This document shows positions 50,414 through 57,646 of a DNA stretch of 64,000 bases, one piece after another (position 1 is the stretch's first letter; each line of letters starts with the position of its first letter). The translations under genes were made by a program, and so were the position numbers. The notes below the pieces were generated by a model. It had not been told where the DNA came from. It made no database searches and saw only the letters and a program-made list of their open reading frames with translations. The stretch is from G963667675 sp964291545. Its GTDB lineage: Bacteria > Chloroflexota > Dehalococcoidia > Lucifugimonadales > UBA3495. Location of the stretch: positions 1,178,001-1,242,000 of the forward strand of contig OZ219861.1 of NCBI GenBank assembly GCA_964291545.2, given 5' to 3'.

Positions 50414-50620
50414 TTTTGGACCATTGCGCAGTTCTTGGGGAGACCTATAGGTGACTTGTTGAATCCCCCTCACCCCATTCCTCCCCCAGGTTGGAGAGAG
50501 GGGGCAGGCGGCGCATCGCTTTGCCGATTTGGGGGTTGGGTGAAGGCGTCTAGGTCATCGGGAATGCTACCACATGTTGGCGTAGCTGGGGTATGGACAA
50601 AAGCGGTGGGATGCGGCAGG

Positions 50621-50649
50621 TTGACAGGCTGATAATGGGTTGTTAGCAT
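50621..50649 (+). promoter_or_regulatory. Candidate promoter for the solute-binding protein
   Basis: TTGACA (50621-50626), 17 bases, TAGCAT (50644-50649). The start of transcription would lie just before the 35-bp repeats. Confidence 0.55.
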
Positions 50650-50666
50650 TTCGTCTAATGCTCGGA

Positions 50667-50804
50667 GTAGGCGCGTGAGCGCAATGCACCCTTTTCCATT
50701 TGTAGGCGCGTGAGCGCAACGCACCCTTTTCCATTTGTAGGCGCGTGAGCGCAACGCACCCTTTTCCATTTGTAGGCGCGTGAGCGCAACGCACCCTTTT
50801 CCAT
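50667..50804. repeat. Four tandem 35-bp repeats in the solute-binding protein leader
   Basis: Units start at 50667, 50702, 50737 and 50772 with sequence GTAGGCGCGTGAGCGCAACG followed by CACCCTTTTCCATTT. The first has one change (AATG for AACG), the last ends two bases short, and the AAGGAG ribosome site follows at once. Each has a small GCGC-gtga-GCGC stem. There are no spacers, so it is not CRISPR. Confidence 0.95.
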
Positions 50805-50849
50805 AAGGAGACCCAGGTCCATATGACTAAGCGATACGGAGGGCTGGCG

Positions 50850-52709
50850 ATGTCTCGATATCCTTGGTTCAGTTTTGGATTCTTAGTGCCTTTACTGGCG
50901 GCTTTGGTGTTGGTGGTTGGAGTAGCCTGCGGCGAGGCGGCCGACCCTACGGCGACGCCGGTGGCAGAGGAGCCGGTGGTTGAACCGACGGCCGCCTCGG
51001 AACCGGAGCCGGAACCGGAACCGGAACAGGATGTTGAACCGACGGCCACACCGGAGCCGGAGCCGGAAGTCGTACAGACAGAAGAACCCACGGCGATGGC
51101 GCCGGTAGGACCTACGGGCACGCTCAACGTCGCCCGGCCTCATCTGGGGGCGCACTCGGGACATACCCGCTACTGGTCAGGGTCCGGCGGAGGGATAGGG
51201 ACCACCGCAGAGCTCCACGAAGGGCTGTTCAGGCTCAACCGGGACACGGAGTATGACTTGATATTGGCGGAGGACTGGTCACTGGAAGGTGACCTGGTGT
51301 GGACGTTCAAGTTGAAGCAAGGGATCCCGTTCCACGCGGATTTAGGTGGGCGGAACTGGGGCACCGTGACCTCGGAGGACGTACGATACGCCCTCACGGA
51401 GATGGTGGCCGACGACAGTGGGTGCTCATGCACCCACGTTCAATGGATCTTCGCCAACCCAGAGGGCTCCTTCGACGCGGTGGACGACCTCACCTTAAGA
51501 CTCGACACCGGAACGCCCAATTGGGAGGTCCTAGATTGGATGAGGTCACCGGGCAACCCGCACGTGTTCAGCAAAGCACAGTGGCTATCGCTGGTGGGAT
51601 CTGGGATAGACCAGGATGCGGCGGCGGCCCGATTGGTGGGAACCGGGCCCTTCACGCTCACAGATACCGAAATAGACTTGTGGACCTTGAGCGCGGTGGA
51701 AAACCACTATCGGAAGACGCCCGAGTTTGCGACGTTGAGGTTCCTGGAGATACCAGAAGAAGCGACCGCATTGGCGGCCTTCCAGGCTGGACGAATAGAC
51801 ACCTGGTCGGCGGCCCTGGACTCGCTGCCCGCGCTGGCCGAAGATGCGGACACCAAGTTCATGTCCCTTCCGGCCGCGGGGGAGTTGTTCCTGATAATCT
51901 TCCAGAACGGCTATACATACGTGGGGACGGACCAGCAGTGGCCGGGGTATAACCCGGACCTCCCCTGGATAGCCAGCGACCCCGAGGTGGGCTCGGAGGG
52001 CTGGGAACAGGCCAGAAAGGTGCGCGAGGCCATAAGCATAGCCATAGACCGGGAAAAGCTGGTGGACGAGCTGCTCTACGGTGAGGGACATCCGTCGTCG
52101 GTATACGGATGGGCGCGTCACCAGGACCGGGAGCCCGCGGAATGGGCGTGGGAATACAACCCGGAGCGGGCCAGGCAACTGCTGGCGGAAGCGGGCTATG
52201 CGGACGGGTTCGACGTAGCCCTGGTGCCGGTTGCCTCCACGGTGGGAGCGGCGACGACCAATGATGCCTGCGTGGCGATGGCTAACATGCTGCAGGACGT
52301 GGGCATCAACGCCACGGTCGAGATTCGGCCCGTCGGCGACCTGTACGGGACCTACCTGGACCGTTCAGCGGAAGGGATAATGTGCCAGTACAATTCAGCC
52401 TTTGGCCCTGAACCCGTCTGGCTGCACCGCTACGCGTACGTTCCCGATGGGGCCTGGGGCACCGGTTGGGACCACCCCGATTTCACCCCGCCCCTGCTTG
52501 CGACGGCAGCCACGATAGACCCCGAGGAGCGCTGGAGGATGCAGACGGAGCTGGGCCAGTGGATGCGGGACAACGCCTTGGCGGTGAGCGTCTTTGGGAT
52601 CAACACGGTGTTCCCGCTGGGGCCCAAGGTCGATAGCTGGGAGGAGCACCTGTCGCAGGGGATTCCATCCCGGGTGAGCGGCTTGGAGTTTGCCAAGCAC
52701 CGGCAGTAG
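50850..52709 (+). CDS. Family-5 ABC substrate-binding lipoprotein
   Basis: A 619-residue exported lipoprotein of the SBP_bac_5 (peptide/nickel/opine type) family. The signal ends in VLVVGVAC (lipobox VGVAC), then a long Thr/Pro/Glu linker (about 30-90) and the binding domain: LHEGLFRLN, WTFKLKQGIPFHAD, YALTEMVADDSG, the VREAISIAIDREKLVDELL helix. No permease or ATPase genes are next to it. ATG 50850 was preferred, with GGAGG seven bases upstream; ATG 50823, behind AAGGAG at 13 bases, would add nine residues. A terminator follows. Confidence 0.9.
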   Translation: MSRYPWFSFGFLVPLLAALVLVVGVACGEAADPTATPVAEEPVVEPTAASEPEPEPEPEQDVEPTATPEPEPEVVQTEEPTAMAPVGPTGTLNVARPHLGAHSGHTRYWSGSGGGIGTTAELHEGLFRLNRDTEYDLILAEDWSLEGDLVWTFKLKQGIPFHADLGGRNWGTVTSEDVRYALTEMVADDSGCSCTHVQWIFANPEGSFDAVDDLTLRLDTGTPNWEVLDWMRSPGNPHVFSKAQWLSLVGSGIDQDAAAARLVGTGPFTLTDTEIDLWTLSAVENHYRKTPEFATLRFLEIPEEATALAAFQAGRIDTWSAALDSLPALAEDADTKFMSLPAAGELFLIIFQNGYTYVGTDQQWPGYNPDLPWIASDPEVGSEGWEQARKVREAISIAIDREKLVDELLYGEGHPSSVYGWARHQDREPAEWAWEYNPERARQLLAEAGYADGFDVALVPVASTVGAATTNDACVAMANMLQDVGINATVEIRPVGDLYGTYLDRSAEGIMCQYNSAFGPEPVWLHRYAYVPDGAWGTGWDHPDFTPPLLATAATIDPEERWRMQTELGQWMRDNALAVSVFGINTVFPLGPKVDSWEEHLSQGIPSRVSGLEFAKHRQ

Positions 52710-52740
52710 AGGCGCACAGCCCCTTTAACCACGGCACATC

Positions 52741-52778
52741 GATGCCCCGCCAGACATTCTGGCGGGGCATCTCTTTTT
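52741..52778 (+). terminator. Intrinsic terminator after the solute-binding protein
   Basis: Perfect 13-bp stem GATGCCCCGCCAG (52741-52753), loop ACATT, CTGGCGGGGCATC (52759-52771), then TCTTTTT. Confidence 0.95.
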
Positions 52779-52984
52779 GCGTGGGGCGAGGCTGGGGGTT
52801 GTGCGGTGAATTTCAGCAGTTGGTGGGCCTACGGCCTGCTTGGAGGACGGGGATTTGAGACGTCTCGGCTTTGCTCGAAATGACAAGGTGGGGGCGGGCG
52901 AAGGGCTGCCCGGCGGAACACCGCCGGTTACGAACCTTGCCTGGCAGCGTCGCGCGACCGGTGGAAGGGCACTTTAGAAAATGG

Positions 52985-53227
52985 TCAGAGATCGGTCCCG
53001 GCCAGGTCGCCGGTGTAGGCCGTCGAGTCCTCCGGCGCTTCGGTCATGAAGAAGAATTCTTCATCGAGATCGCCGACGCCGCGAAAGAGTTGCCGTTCGA
53101 ATTCCTGCCAGGCGCCGGGCCGTAGAGCGATGACCACGTTGGGATCTTCCGCGCTTCGAATAACCATGTTCTCGTATGCTTGCCACCCCCTGGGGTATAC
53201 CTCGCCACCGACCATTCTTACATACAT
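52985..53227 (-). CDS. Small acidic protein of unknown function
   Basis: An 80-residue protein (MYVRMVGGEVYPRGW, then QAYENMVIRSAEDPNVVIAL). A strong GGAGGTG ribosome site stands before ATG 53227. No family recognised. It has regular alpha/beta composition and Phe-rich FFFMTEAPED near the end. Last of three small minus-strand genes. Confidence 0.6.
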   Translation of the reverse strand: MYVRMVGGEVYPRGWQAYENMVIRSAEDPNVVIALRPGAWQEFERQLFRGVGDLDEEFFFMTEAPEDSTAYTGDLAGTDL

Positions 53228-53283
53228 GTCAGCCACCTCCAATACAGACTAGCAAAACAGACTGGGGACGCCTGATGTGGGTC

Positions 53284-53490
53284 TTAGTGGTCGTCAGAGT
53301 CGGAAGGCGGCAGGATGCCTTCCAAAGACCAGGGGTCCTCGTTCTCCGTGGAGGGTTGAGCCGGGGAGTAGCTGTAGTACCGCACGCCGGGACAGGGCAC
53401 GCGGTAATGCCAATGGGTAGTTTCGGGCTGAGTGGTTGTTTGCCGGAGTTCTAATTCCTGGACTACGTCCGCCGACACTAGCGTCACCAT
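53284..53490 (-). CDS. Very small protein of unknown function
   Basis: A 68-residue frame (MVTLVSADVVQELELRQ, later HWHYRVPCPGVRYYSYSPAQ). The ribosome site GGGAGGTG is strong and five bases from the ATG. Composition is Tyr/Ser/Pro-rich in the second half. No family recognised; the signal for translation is better than the coding signal. Confidence 0.5.
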   Translation of the reverse strand: MVTLVSADVVQELELRQTTTQPETTHWHYRVPCPGVRYYSYSPAQPSTENEDPWSLEGILPPSDSDDH

Positions 53491-53580
53491 TTCACACCTC
53501 CCGGCCGCGAGGCCGAAATTGCTAAAAGTGGTCCAGTGTTCCTTAACGGTAGTAAGCCCCCGAGTATGCCTCCCGCCCTG

Positions 53581-53736
53581 TCAGCCGACGGCTGCCAGGT
53601 CCTTCTCCCGGTCCGAGTTAACCGCCTGCTCGGCGCGGGCGACACAGTCCGCGCACAGCCACACCCGGGTGGCCCTATCAATCATGTAGAACCGGACGCC
53701 CTCATTGGGGCAGGCATATACACTGCATTTCTTCAT
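53581..53736 (-). CDS. 51-residue protein with two Cys pairs
   Basis: A short gene reading MKKCSVYACPNEGVRFYMID and then RATRVWLCADCVARAEQAV. Cys at residues 4, 9, 28 and 31 form a possible zinc ribbon (C-x4-C, then C-x2-C). GAGGTG lies four bases before the ATG. First of three consecutive tiny minus-strand genes (53736, 53490, 53227). Comparable to small zinc-ribbon stress proteins, but no family is recognised. Confidence 0.6.
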   Translation of the reverse strand: MKKCSVYACPNEGVRFYMIDRATRVWLCADCVARAEQAVNSDREKDLAAVG

Positions 53737-53841
53737 GTTTCACCTCACTGGTTGTCCGACTCTCCATTCCGGTTGGCGCTGAGAAAACCGAAGTTGCGGG
53801 CAAGAGAATGGAGCCTGCCAAGGAAACCGTGGTAATTACAT

Positions 53842-54020
53842 AATATAGGCAACCAGGGTATAGACTGTCAATAGATTTCGTATTTGTGAAATAATTCTCG
53901 TATTGGTATCGTCTAAGGTATGGCTTGAATGAATAATATTCGGTATGGATTTTGTGAAATGATTAACAATTGCGTTTATGCTACAATTCCGGGTAGGCCC
54001 GAAGGCGACGAAGGCAATAC
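53842..54020. promoter_or_regulatory. AT-rich divergent regulatory region with a direct repeat
   Basis: A strongly AT-rich interval between the small-gene cluster and the DtxR-type gene. TTTGTGAAATAATT (53883-53896) recurs as TTTGTGAAATGATT (53951-53964), 68 bp apart, 13 of 14 bases matching. A TACAAT lies near 53980. It may hold promoters for both directions and operator sites for the DtxR-type regulator; that link is inference. Confidence 0.5.
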
Positions 54021-54089
54021 GCGTCGAGACAGAAGTTTGATTCGAGAACCGTGCCCTGCAATCACCGGCACGAGGCCAAGGGAGGAGAC

Positions 54090-54896
54090 ATGGTAGCGGC
54101 GACGAAACCCAAACCCAGAAAGCGGCATGAAGCGCCGAATGTCGTAGCCGAGCGGCTATCTCAGACGACTGAGAACTACCTGTTGTGCCTGTACAAGATG
54201 CGGGAGGACCAGGAATTTCCGACGATTACGCAATTGACAGACTATCTACGGCAGCTGCCGGCGACGGAGAGCCTGGGCACATCGGTGCCATCGGTGGCGG
54301 GGATGATCCGGCGGATGCAGAAGCAGGGACTGGTGAGCATTGGCGGGGACAAGCGGGTACAACTGACGGAGTATGGGCTGCAGGTAGGGGAGGACATGGC
54401 GCGGCGGCACCGGCTGGCCGAGTGGCTTGTGGTGCGGTTGATCGGGATGGACCTTTACCGGGCCCACATGGAGGCCCACCGGTTGGAGCACGGGATGTCG
54501 CCGGAGTTCCAGGAGCGGCTGATAGAGCGGTTGGGACGGCCCAAGAGGTCGCCATTTGGGCGGCCGATCCCGGGTATGGGGGAGGACGAACTGGATGGAA
54601 ACCGCATGGCGTTGGACCTGGCCGAAGAGGGGAAGAAGTACGTGGTGGACCGGGTGCCGGAGGACGACATCAGGCTGCTGCAGTTCTTGGTGGAGTCTGA
54701 GATTATCCCGGACCGGGAGGTGACGGTGACGCAGGCGGCGCCTCACCTGGGGGTGTTCAAGATCGCCACAGGCACGGAAGAGGTTTCGATTGGATATAAC
54801 GTGGCGAAGAAAATACTGGTGCGGACCTTAGGTGAGAAGGCTGGCCTGAAAGGCGGTCAGGAGCCTGTCAAGGAAGCCGCGGCGATAGCGGTCTAG
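54090..54896 (+). CDS. DtxR/MntR-family metal-dependent regulator
   Basis: A 268-residue regulator. The winged-helix N-terminus is ENYLLCLYKMREDQEFPTIT, then SVPSVAGMIRRMQKQGLVS and LTEYGLQVGEDMARRHRLAE. The metal-binding helix reads HMEAHRLEHGMS: the His, Glu and final Glu-His are kept, but the residue that is Cys in DtxR and Glu in MntR is His, so metal preference is unclear. A C-terminal FeoA/SH3-like domain (GVFKIATGTEEVSIGYNVAKK) follows. ATG 54090 has GGGAGGAG. Convergent with bacterioferritin, overlapping by four bases. Confidence 0.88.
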   Translation: MVAATKPKPRKRHEAPNVVAERLSQTTENYLLCLYKMREDQEFPTITQLTDYLRQLPATESLGTSVPSVAGMIRRMQKQGLVSIGGDKRVQLTEYGLQVGEDMARRHRLAEWLVVRLIGMDLYRAHMEAHRLEHGMSPEFQERLIERLGRPKRSPFGRPIPGMGEDELDGNRMALDLAEEGKKYVVDRVPEDDIRLLQFLVESEIIPDREVTVTQAAPHLGVFKIATGTEEVSIGYNVAKKILVRTLGEKAGLKGGQEPVKEAAAIAV

Positions 54897-55384
54897 GCGG
54901 CTTCTCCCTCCTCCTCTTCCTCCCCGATCTGGTCGGCGAGATAGTTGTCGAGACCTATCTCGTTGATGATATGGAGTTGGGATTCCAGCCACTCCACGTG
55001 CTGCTCGGTTTCTACCAGGATGTGCTCCAGGACTTCCCTGCTTCCGGAATCGCCGACCTTGAGACAGGTGGCGATACCCTGGTTGTAGGTTTCCACGCCC
55101 CGCATTTCCAGTTCGAGGTCGGTCTCAAACATTTCCAACACGCTGGGCCCTACCCGAATTTGTTCAGTCCGGGCGACGGGCGTGCCGTCGAGGAACAGGA
55201 TTCGCTTGATTTCGGCTTCGGCGTGGCGCATCTCCTCTATGGACTCCCGGCGCTGCTTGGCGCCCAGCTTGAGATAACCCCACTTCTTGCACATCTCTGC
55301 CTGGACGAAGTAGAGGTTGATAGCCGTGAGCTCAAGGAGCAATGCGGCGTTCAGCGCGTCGATGACTTCCTGGTTTCCTTTCAT
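54893..55384 (-). CDS. bfr: Bacterioferritin
   Basis: A 163-residue iron-storage four-helix bundle. Ferroxidase ligands are present: ELTAINLYF (Glu), EEMRHAEAEI (Glu-x-x-His, with the Met that binds haem between subunits in Bfr), LEMRGVETYN and ETEQHVEWLE. RILFLDGTP matches Bfr. The tail is extremely acidic (GEEEEEGEAA). Storage and detoxification of iron as ferric mineral is expected; the converging DtxR-type gene suggests shared iron control. Confidence 0.94.
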   Translation of the reverse strand: MKGNQEVIDALNAALLLELTAINLYFVQAEMCKKWGYLKLGAKQRRESIEEMRHAEAEIKRILFLDGTPVARTEQIRVGPSVLEMFETDLELEMRGVETYNQGIATCLKVGDSGSREVLEHILVETEQHVEWLESQLHIINEIGLDNYLADQIGEEEEEGEAA

Positions 55385-55418
55385 TGCTCACCTCATCCGC
55401 AATTGGCCAATTGCGCTG

Positions 55419-55646
55419 TTAGATACATACACAGGTTACGGTATTTGTGACGCCGTGTATAGGCCTGATTTTGTTGCGGAGGATGGCGGTGGCATCCTCT
55501 TGCGTGTCGGTTTCGAGGTCGACAATGACGTCGAACGGCCCCAGCACCTCGTGGGCCATAGCTCCCGGGATGGACCGCAACTGTTCCAGCACGGTACTGG
55601 TCACGGCCGGTTCGACATTAATGAGGATATAGGAATTCACGGCCAT
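55419..55646 (-). CDS. Stand-alone Lrp/AsnC ligand-binding (RAM) domain protein
   Basis: A 75-residue protein equal to the C-terminal RAM domain of Lrp/AsnC regulators (SYILINVEPAVTSTVLEQLR, then GPFDVIVDLET) with no helix-turn-helix. In other bacteria such stand-alone domains are thought to bind amino acids and may associate with full Lrp proteins. Located between bacterioferritin and the sulfate-assimilation leader; no regulator partner is nearby. Confidence 0.88.
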   Translation of the reverse strand: MAVNSYILINVEPAVTSTVLEQLRSIPGAMAHEVLGPFDVIVDLETDTQEDATAILRNKIRPIHGVTNTVTCVCI

Positions 55647-55731
55647 CGCCTCAACTCCTGCGGGTCAGTTAGCGGCGTCTACTTCCTAGCATAACACTAG
55701 GCCACTGGGTCTGTCTTGTTGGCAATCCCGC

Positions 55732-55761
55732 TTGACAACCCTGCAGAGCGGCTGGTAACAT
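55732..55761 (+). promoter_or_regulatory. Candidate promoter for the cys leader and operon
   Basis: TTGACA (55732-55737), 18 bases, TAACAT (55756-55761). Transcription would begin near 55768. Confidence 0.6.
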
Positions 55762-55781
55762 CCCCGGTGATGTTCGCAGTT

Positions 55782-55853
55782 ATGTGCTTGTGTTCTTGTC
55801 CACGGGAGGCCAGAGGGTCTTCTGCTCGGACACGCGCGGCGGTGAGCACCTAG
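55782..55853 (+). CDS. Cysteine-rich leader peptide
   Basis: A 23-residue frame starting MCLCSCPREARGSSARTR and ending at TAG 55851: Cys codons are second, fourth and sixth. An upstream in-frame ATG at 55770 gives 27 residues (MFAVMCLCSC...) and could be used from a nearly leaderless transcript. GGTGA nine bases before ATG 55782 is a weak ribosome site. The frame lies between a TTGACA promoter and an intrinsic terminator in front of cysH, which is the layout of a ribosome-mediated cysteine attenuator. Confidence 0.65.
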   Translation: MCLCSCPREARGSSARTRAAVST

Positions 55854-55883
55854 CGCAGACTGACCAGAAGGAAAATTCTCTGG

Positions 55884-55912
55884 CCCCCTCCTAGTGCGGA
55901 GGGGGTTTTTTT
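55884..55912 (+). terminator. Leader terminator of the cys operon (attenuator)
   Basis: CCCCCTCC (55884-55891), loop TAGTGC, GGAGGGGG (55898-55905) and seven Ts. It ends 30 bases before the cysH start, so read-through is needed for expression. The segment CTCTGGCC (55878-55885) just before its left arm is exactly complementary to GGCCAGAG (55808-55815) within the leader-peptide codons, giving a possible competing structure. Confidence 0.85.
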
Positions 55913-55941
55913 GTGCCCGGACAGCCTGAGATGGAGTGAGG

Positions 55942-56691
55942 ATGCCAGCCCCAGAGTCGAACGGATTGAGTGCGCAAGAACTTGCCGACCTGAACGAGCG
56001 GTTCGAGTCGGCCCAGCCAGGCGACGTGCTTGCGTGGGTCGATGAGCGTTTCGGCGCGGCGGCGGCCCAGATGTCCAGTTTCGGTCTGGAAGACGTTGCG
56101 CTGTTCGACATGTTCTGGCGAGTGAACCCGCAGGCGCGCCTGATGACGCTGGACACCTGGCGGTTGCCCACGGAAACGTACACGGCCATGGACCAGACAC
56201 GGCTCCGCTACAACGCGCGCATCGAGGTGTACCAACCGGACCCCGAAGCGGTGGCCAGAATGGTTGGTGAGCACGGGTTCAATCTCTTCTACAGGGGCCG
56301 GGAGCATCGCTTGACCTGTTGCCACGTGCGGAAAGTCGAGCCTTTGGAGCGCGCCCTGGCCAGCGTCGACGCATGGATTACAGGCCTGCGGCGCGGCCAG
56401 GGAATGGAGCGCGGCAACATTGCAATCGTCGAGTGGGATGCACCCCACGGCAACTACAAGATCAACCCTCTGGCCAACTGGACCTTCGAGGAGGTACGAC
56501 AGTACGTGGACAAGCACACCGTTCCCTACAACGAACTACACGACAAGAACTACCCATCGATCGGGTGCGCGCCTTGTACACGGGCCGTAAAGCCTGGGGA
56601 GGACCCACGGGCCGGACGCTGGTGGTGGGAGTCGGACCCCAACGCCAAGGAATGCGGGCTGCACCTGGTGGCGACGGAGGCTCGTTCATGA
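55942..56691 (+). CDS. cysH: Adenylyl-sulfate (APS) reductase
   Basis: A 249-residue assimilatory reductase making sulfite. SSFGLEDVALFD is the PP-loop-family nucleotide site; CCHVRKVEPL and GCAPCTRAV supply the four Cys that bind a [4Fe-4S] cluster, the mark of APS rather than PAPS reductases; KECGLH carries the catalytic Cys near the end. No APS kinase is in the window, which agrees with direct use of APS. ATG 55942 follows GGAGTGAGG. The stop overlaps the cysD start (ATGA). Confidence 0.95.
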   Translation: MPAPESNGLSAQELADLNERFESAQPGDVLAWVDERFGAAAAQMSSFGLEDVALFDMFWRVNPQARLMTLDTWRLPTETYTAMDQTRLRYNARIEVYQPDPEAVARMVGEHGFNLFYRGREHRLTCCHVRKVEPLERALASVDAWITGLRRGQGMERGNIAIVEWDAPHGNYKINPLANWTFEEVRQYVDKHTVPYNELHDKNYPSIGCAPCTRAVKPGEDPRAGRWWWESDPNAKECGLHLVATEARS

Positions 56692-57644
56692 CTGCAACCG
56701 GTGCACTGGCAATGACAACTCAAACTCTTGGGCAAGACCTGCAATCTGAGTCCAAGCATCTCCATGCCCTGGAGTCGGAAGCAGTCCACATCATCCGGGA
56801 AGTGGTGGCGGAATTCGACCGGCCGGGGCTGCTGTTCTCGGGCGGCAAGGACTCGGCCGTGCTGCTTCATCTAGCTGCGAAGGCGCTGAGACCCGCCCAT
56901 ATTCCTTTCCCTGTGATTCACATTGACACCGGCCACAACTTTCCCGAGGTGATCGCATTCCGCGACCGCGTCGTGGACAGGCTTGGCGTGGACCTGGTGG
57001 TGGGCTCGGTTGACGAGGCAATTGCTTCAGGGCTCATTCCGACTCCACCCTCACCGGATTACCCCCGGAACCGCATGCAGACGCCGGTGCTGCTGGAAAC
57101 CCTTCGCCGCGGGAAGTTTACGGCGGTGTTCGGGGGCGCGCGGCGGGATGAGGAGCGATCACGGGCCAAGGAGCGGGTGTACTCGGTGCGCGACGAATTC
57201 GGCCAGTGGGACCCGCGGAACCAGCGTCCGGAAGTGTGGGACATTTACAACGGCAGCATTGGCCTGGGCCAGCACATGCGGGTCTTCCCGCTCTCCAACT
57301 GGACGGAGCTGGACATCTGGCGCTACATAGCCGAAGCCCAGATAGACCTGCCGGAAATCTATTATGCTCACCAGCGGGAGGTATTCGAACGCGACGGCAT
57401 GTTCATGGCGCTGTCGCCGGTGATGCAGCCCCGGCGTGACGAGCCGGTGGTTATTCGCAGCGTGCGGTTCCGCACCGTGGGCGACATGACCTCCACGGCT
57501 GCCGTGCCGTCGACAGCTGCCACGCCGGAAGCAGTCATCGCCGAAACATTAGCGACCCGCATCTCCGAGCGCGGCGCTACACGGGCTGACGACCGGACCG
57601 CGGAGGCGGCCATGGAAGACCGCAAGAGGGAGGGATACTTCTAA
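56688..57644 (+). CDS. cysD: Sulfate adenylyltransferase subunit 2
   Basis: Small catalytic subunit of ATP sulfurylase, 318 residues. The PP-motif is LLFSGGKDSAVLLHLA; HIDTGHNFPE, AVFGGARRDEERSRAKER and the C-terminal RRDEPVVIRSVRFRTVGDMTST are all typical. ATG 56688 overlaps the cysH stop (ATGA), indicating coupled translation; ATG 56712 is an alternative. Works with CysN to form APS from sulfate and ATP, supplying CysH. Confidence 0.96.
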   Translation: MTATGALAMTTQTLGQDLQSESKHLHALESEAVHIIREVVAEFDRPGLLFSGGKDSAVLLHLAAKALRPAHIPFPVIHIDTGHNFPEVIAFRDRVVDRLGVDLVVGSVDEAIASGLIPTPPSPDYPRNRMQTPVLLETLRRGKFTAVFGGARRDEERSRAKERVYSVRDEFGQWDPRNQRPEVWDIYNGSIGLGQHMRVFPLSNWTELDIWRYIAEAQIDLPEIYYAHQREVFERDGMFMALSPVMQPRRDEPVVIRSVRFRTVGDMTSTAAVPSTAATPEAVIAETLATRISERGATRADDRTAEAAMEDRKREGYF

Positions 57645-57646
57645 AG

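Noticed and set aside
50667..50804. CRISPR array
   Set aside because: The 35-bp units abut without spacers and no cas gene is near; it is a simple tandem repeat.
55768..55912. SAM or other known sulfur riboswitch before cysH
   Set aside because: No SAM-I or SAM-II core motif was recognised; the Cys-codon frame and terminator explain the region better.
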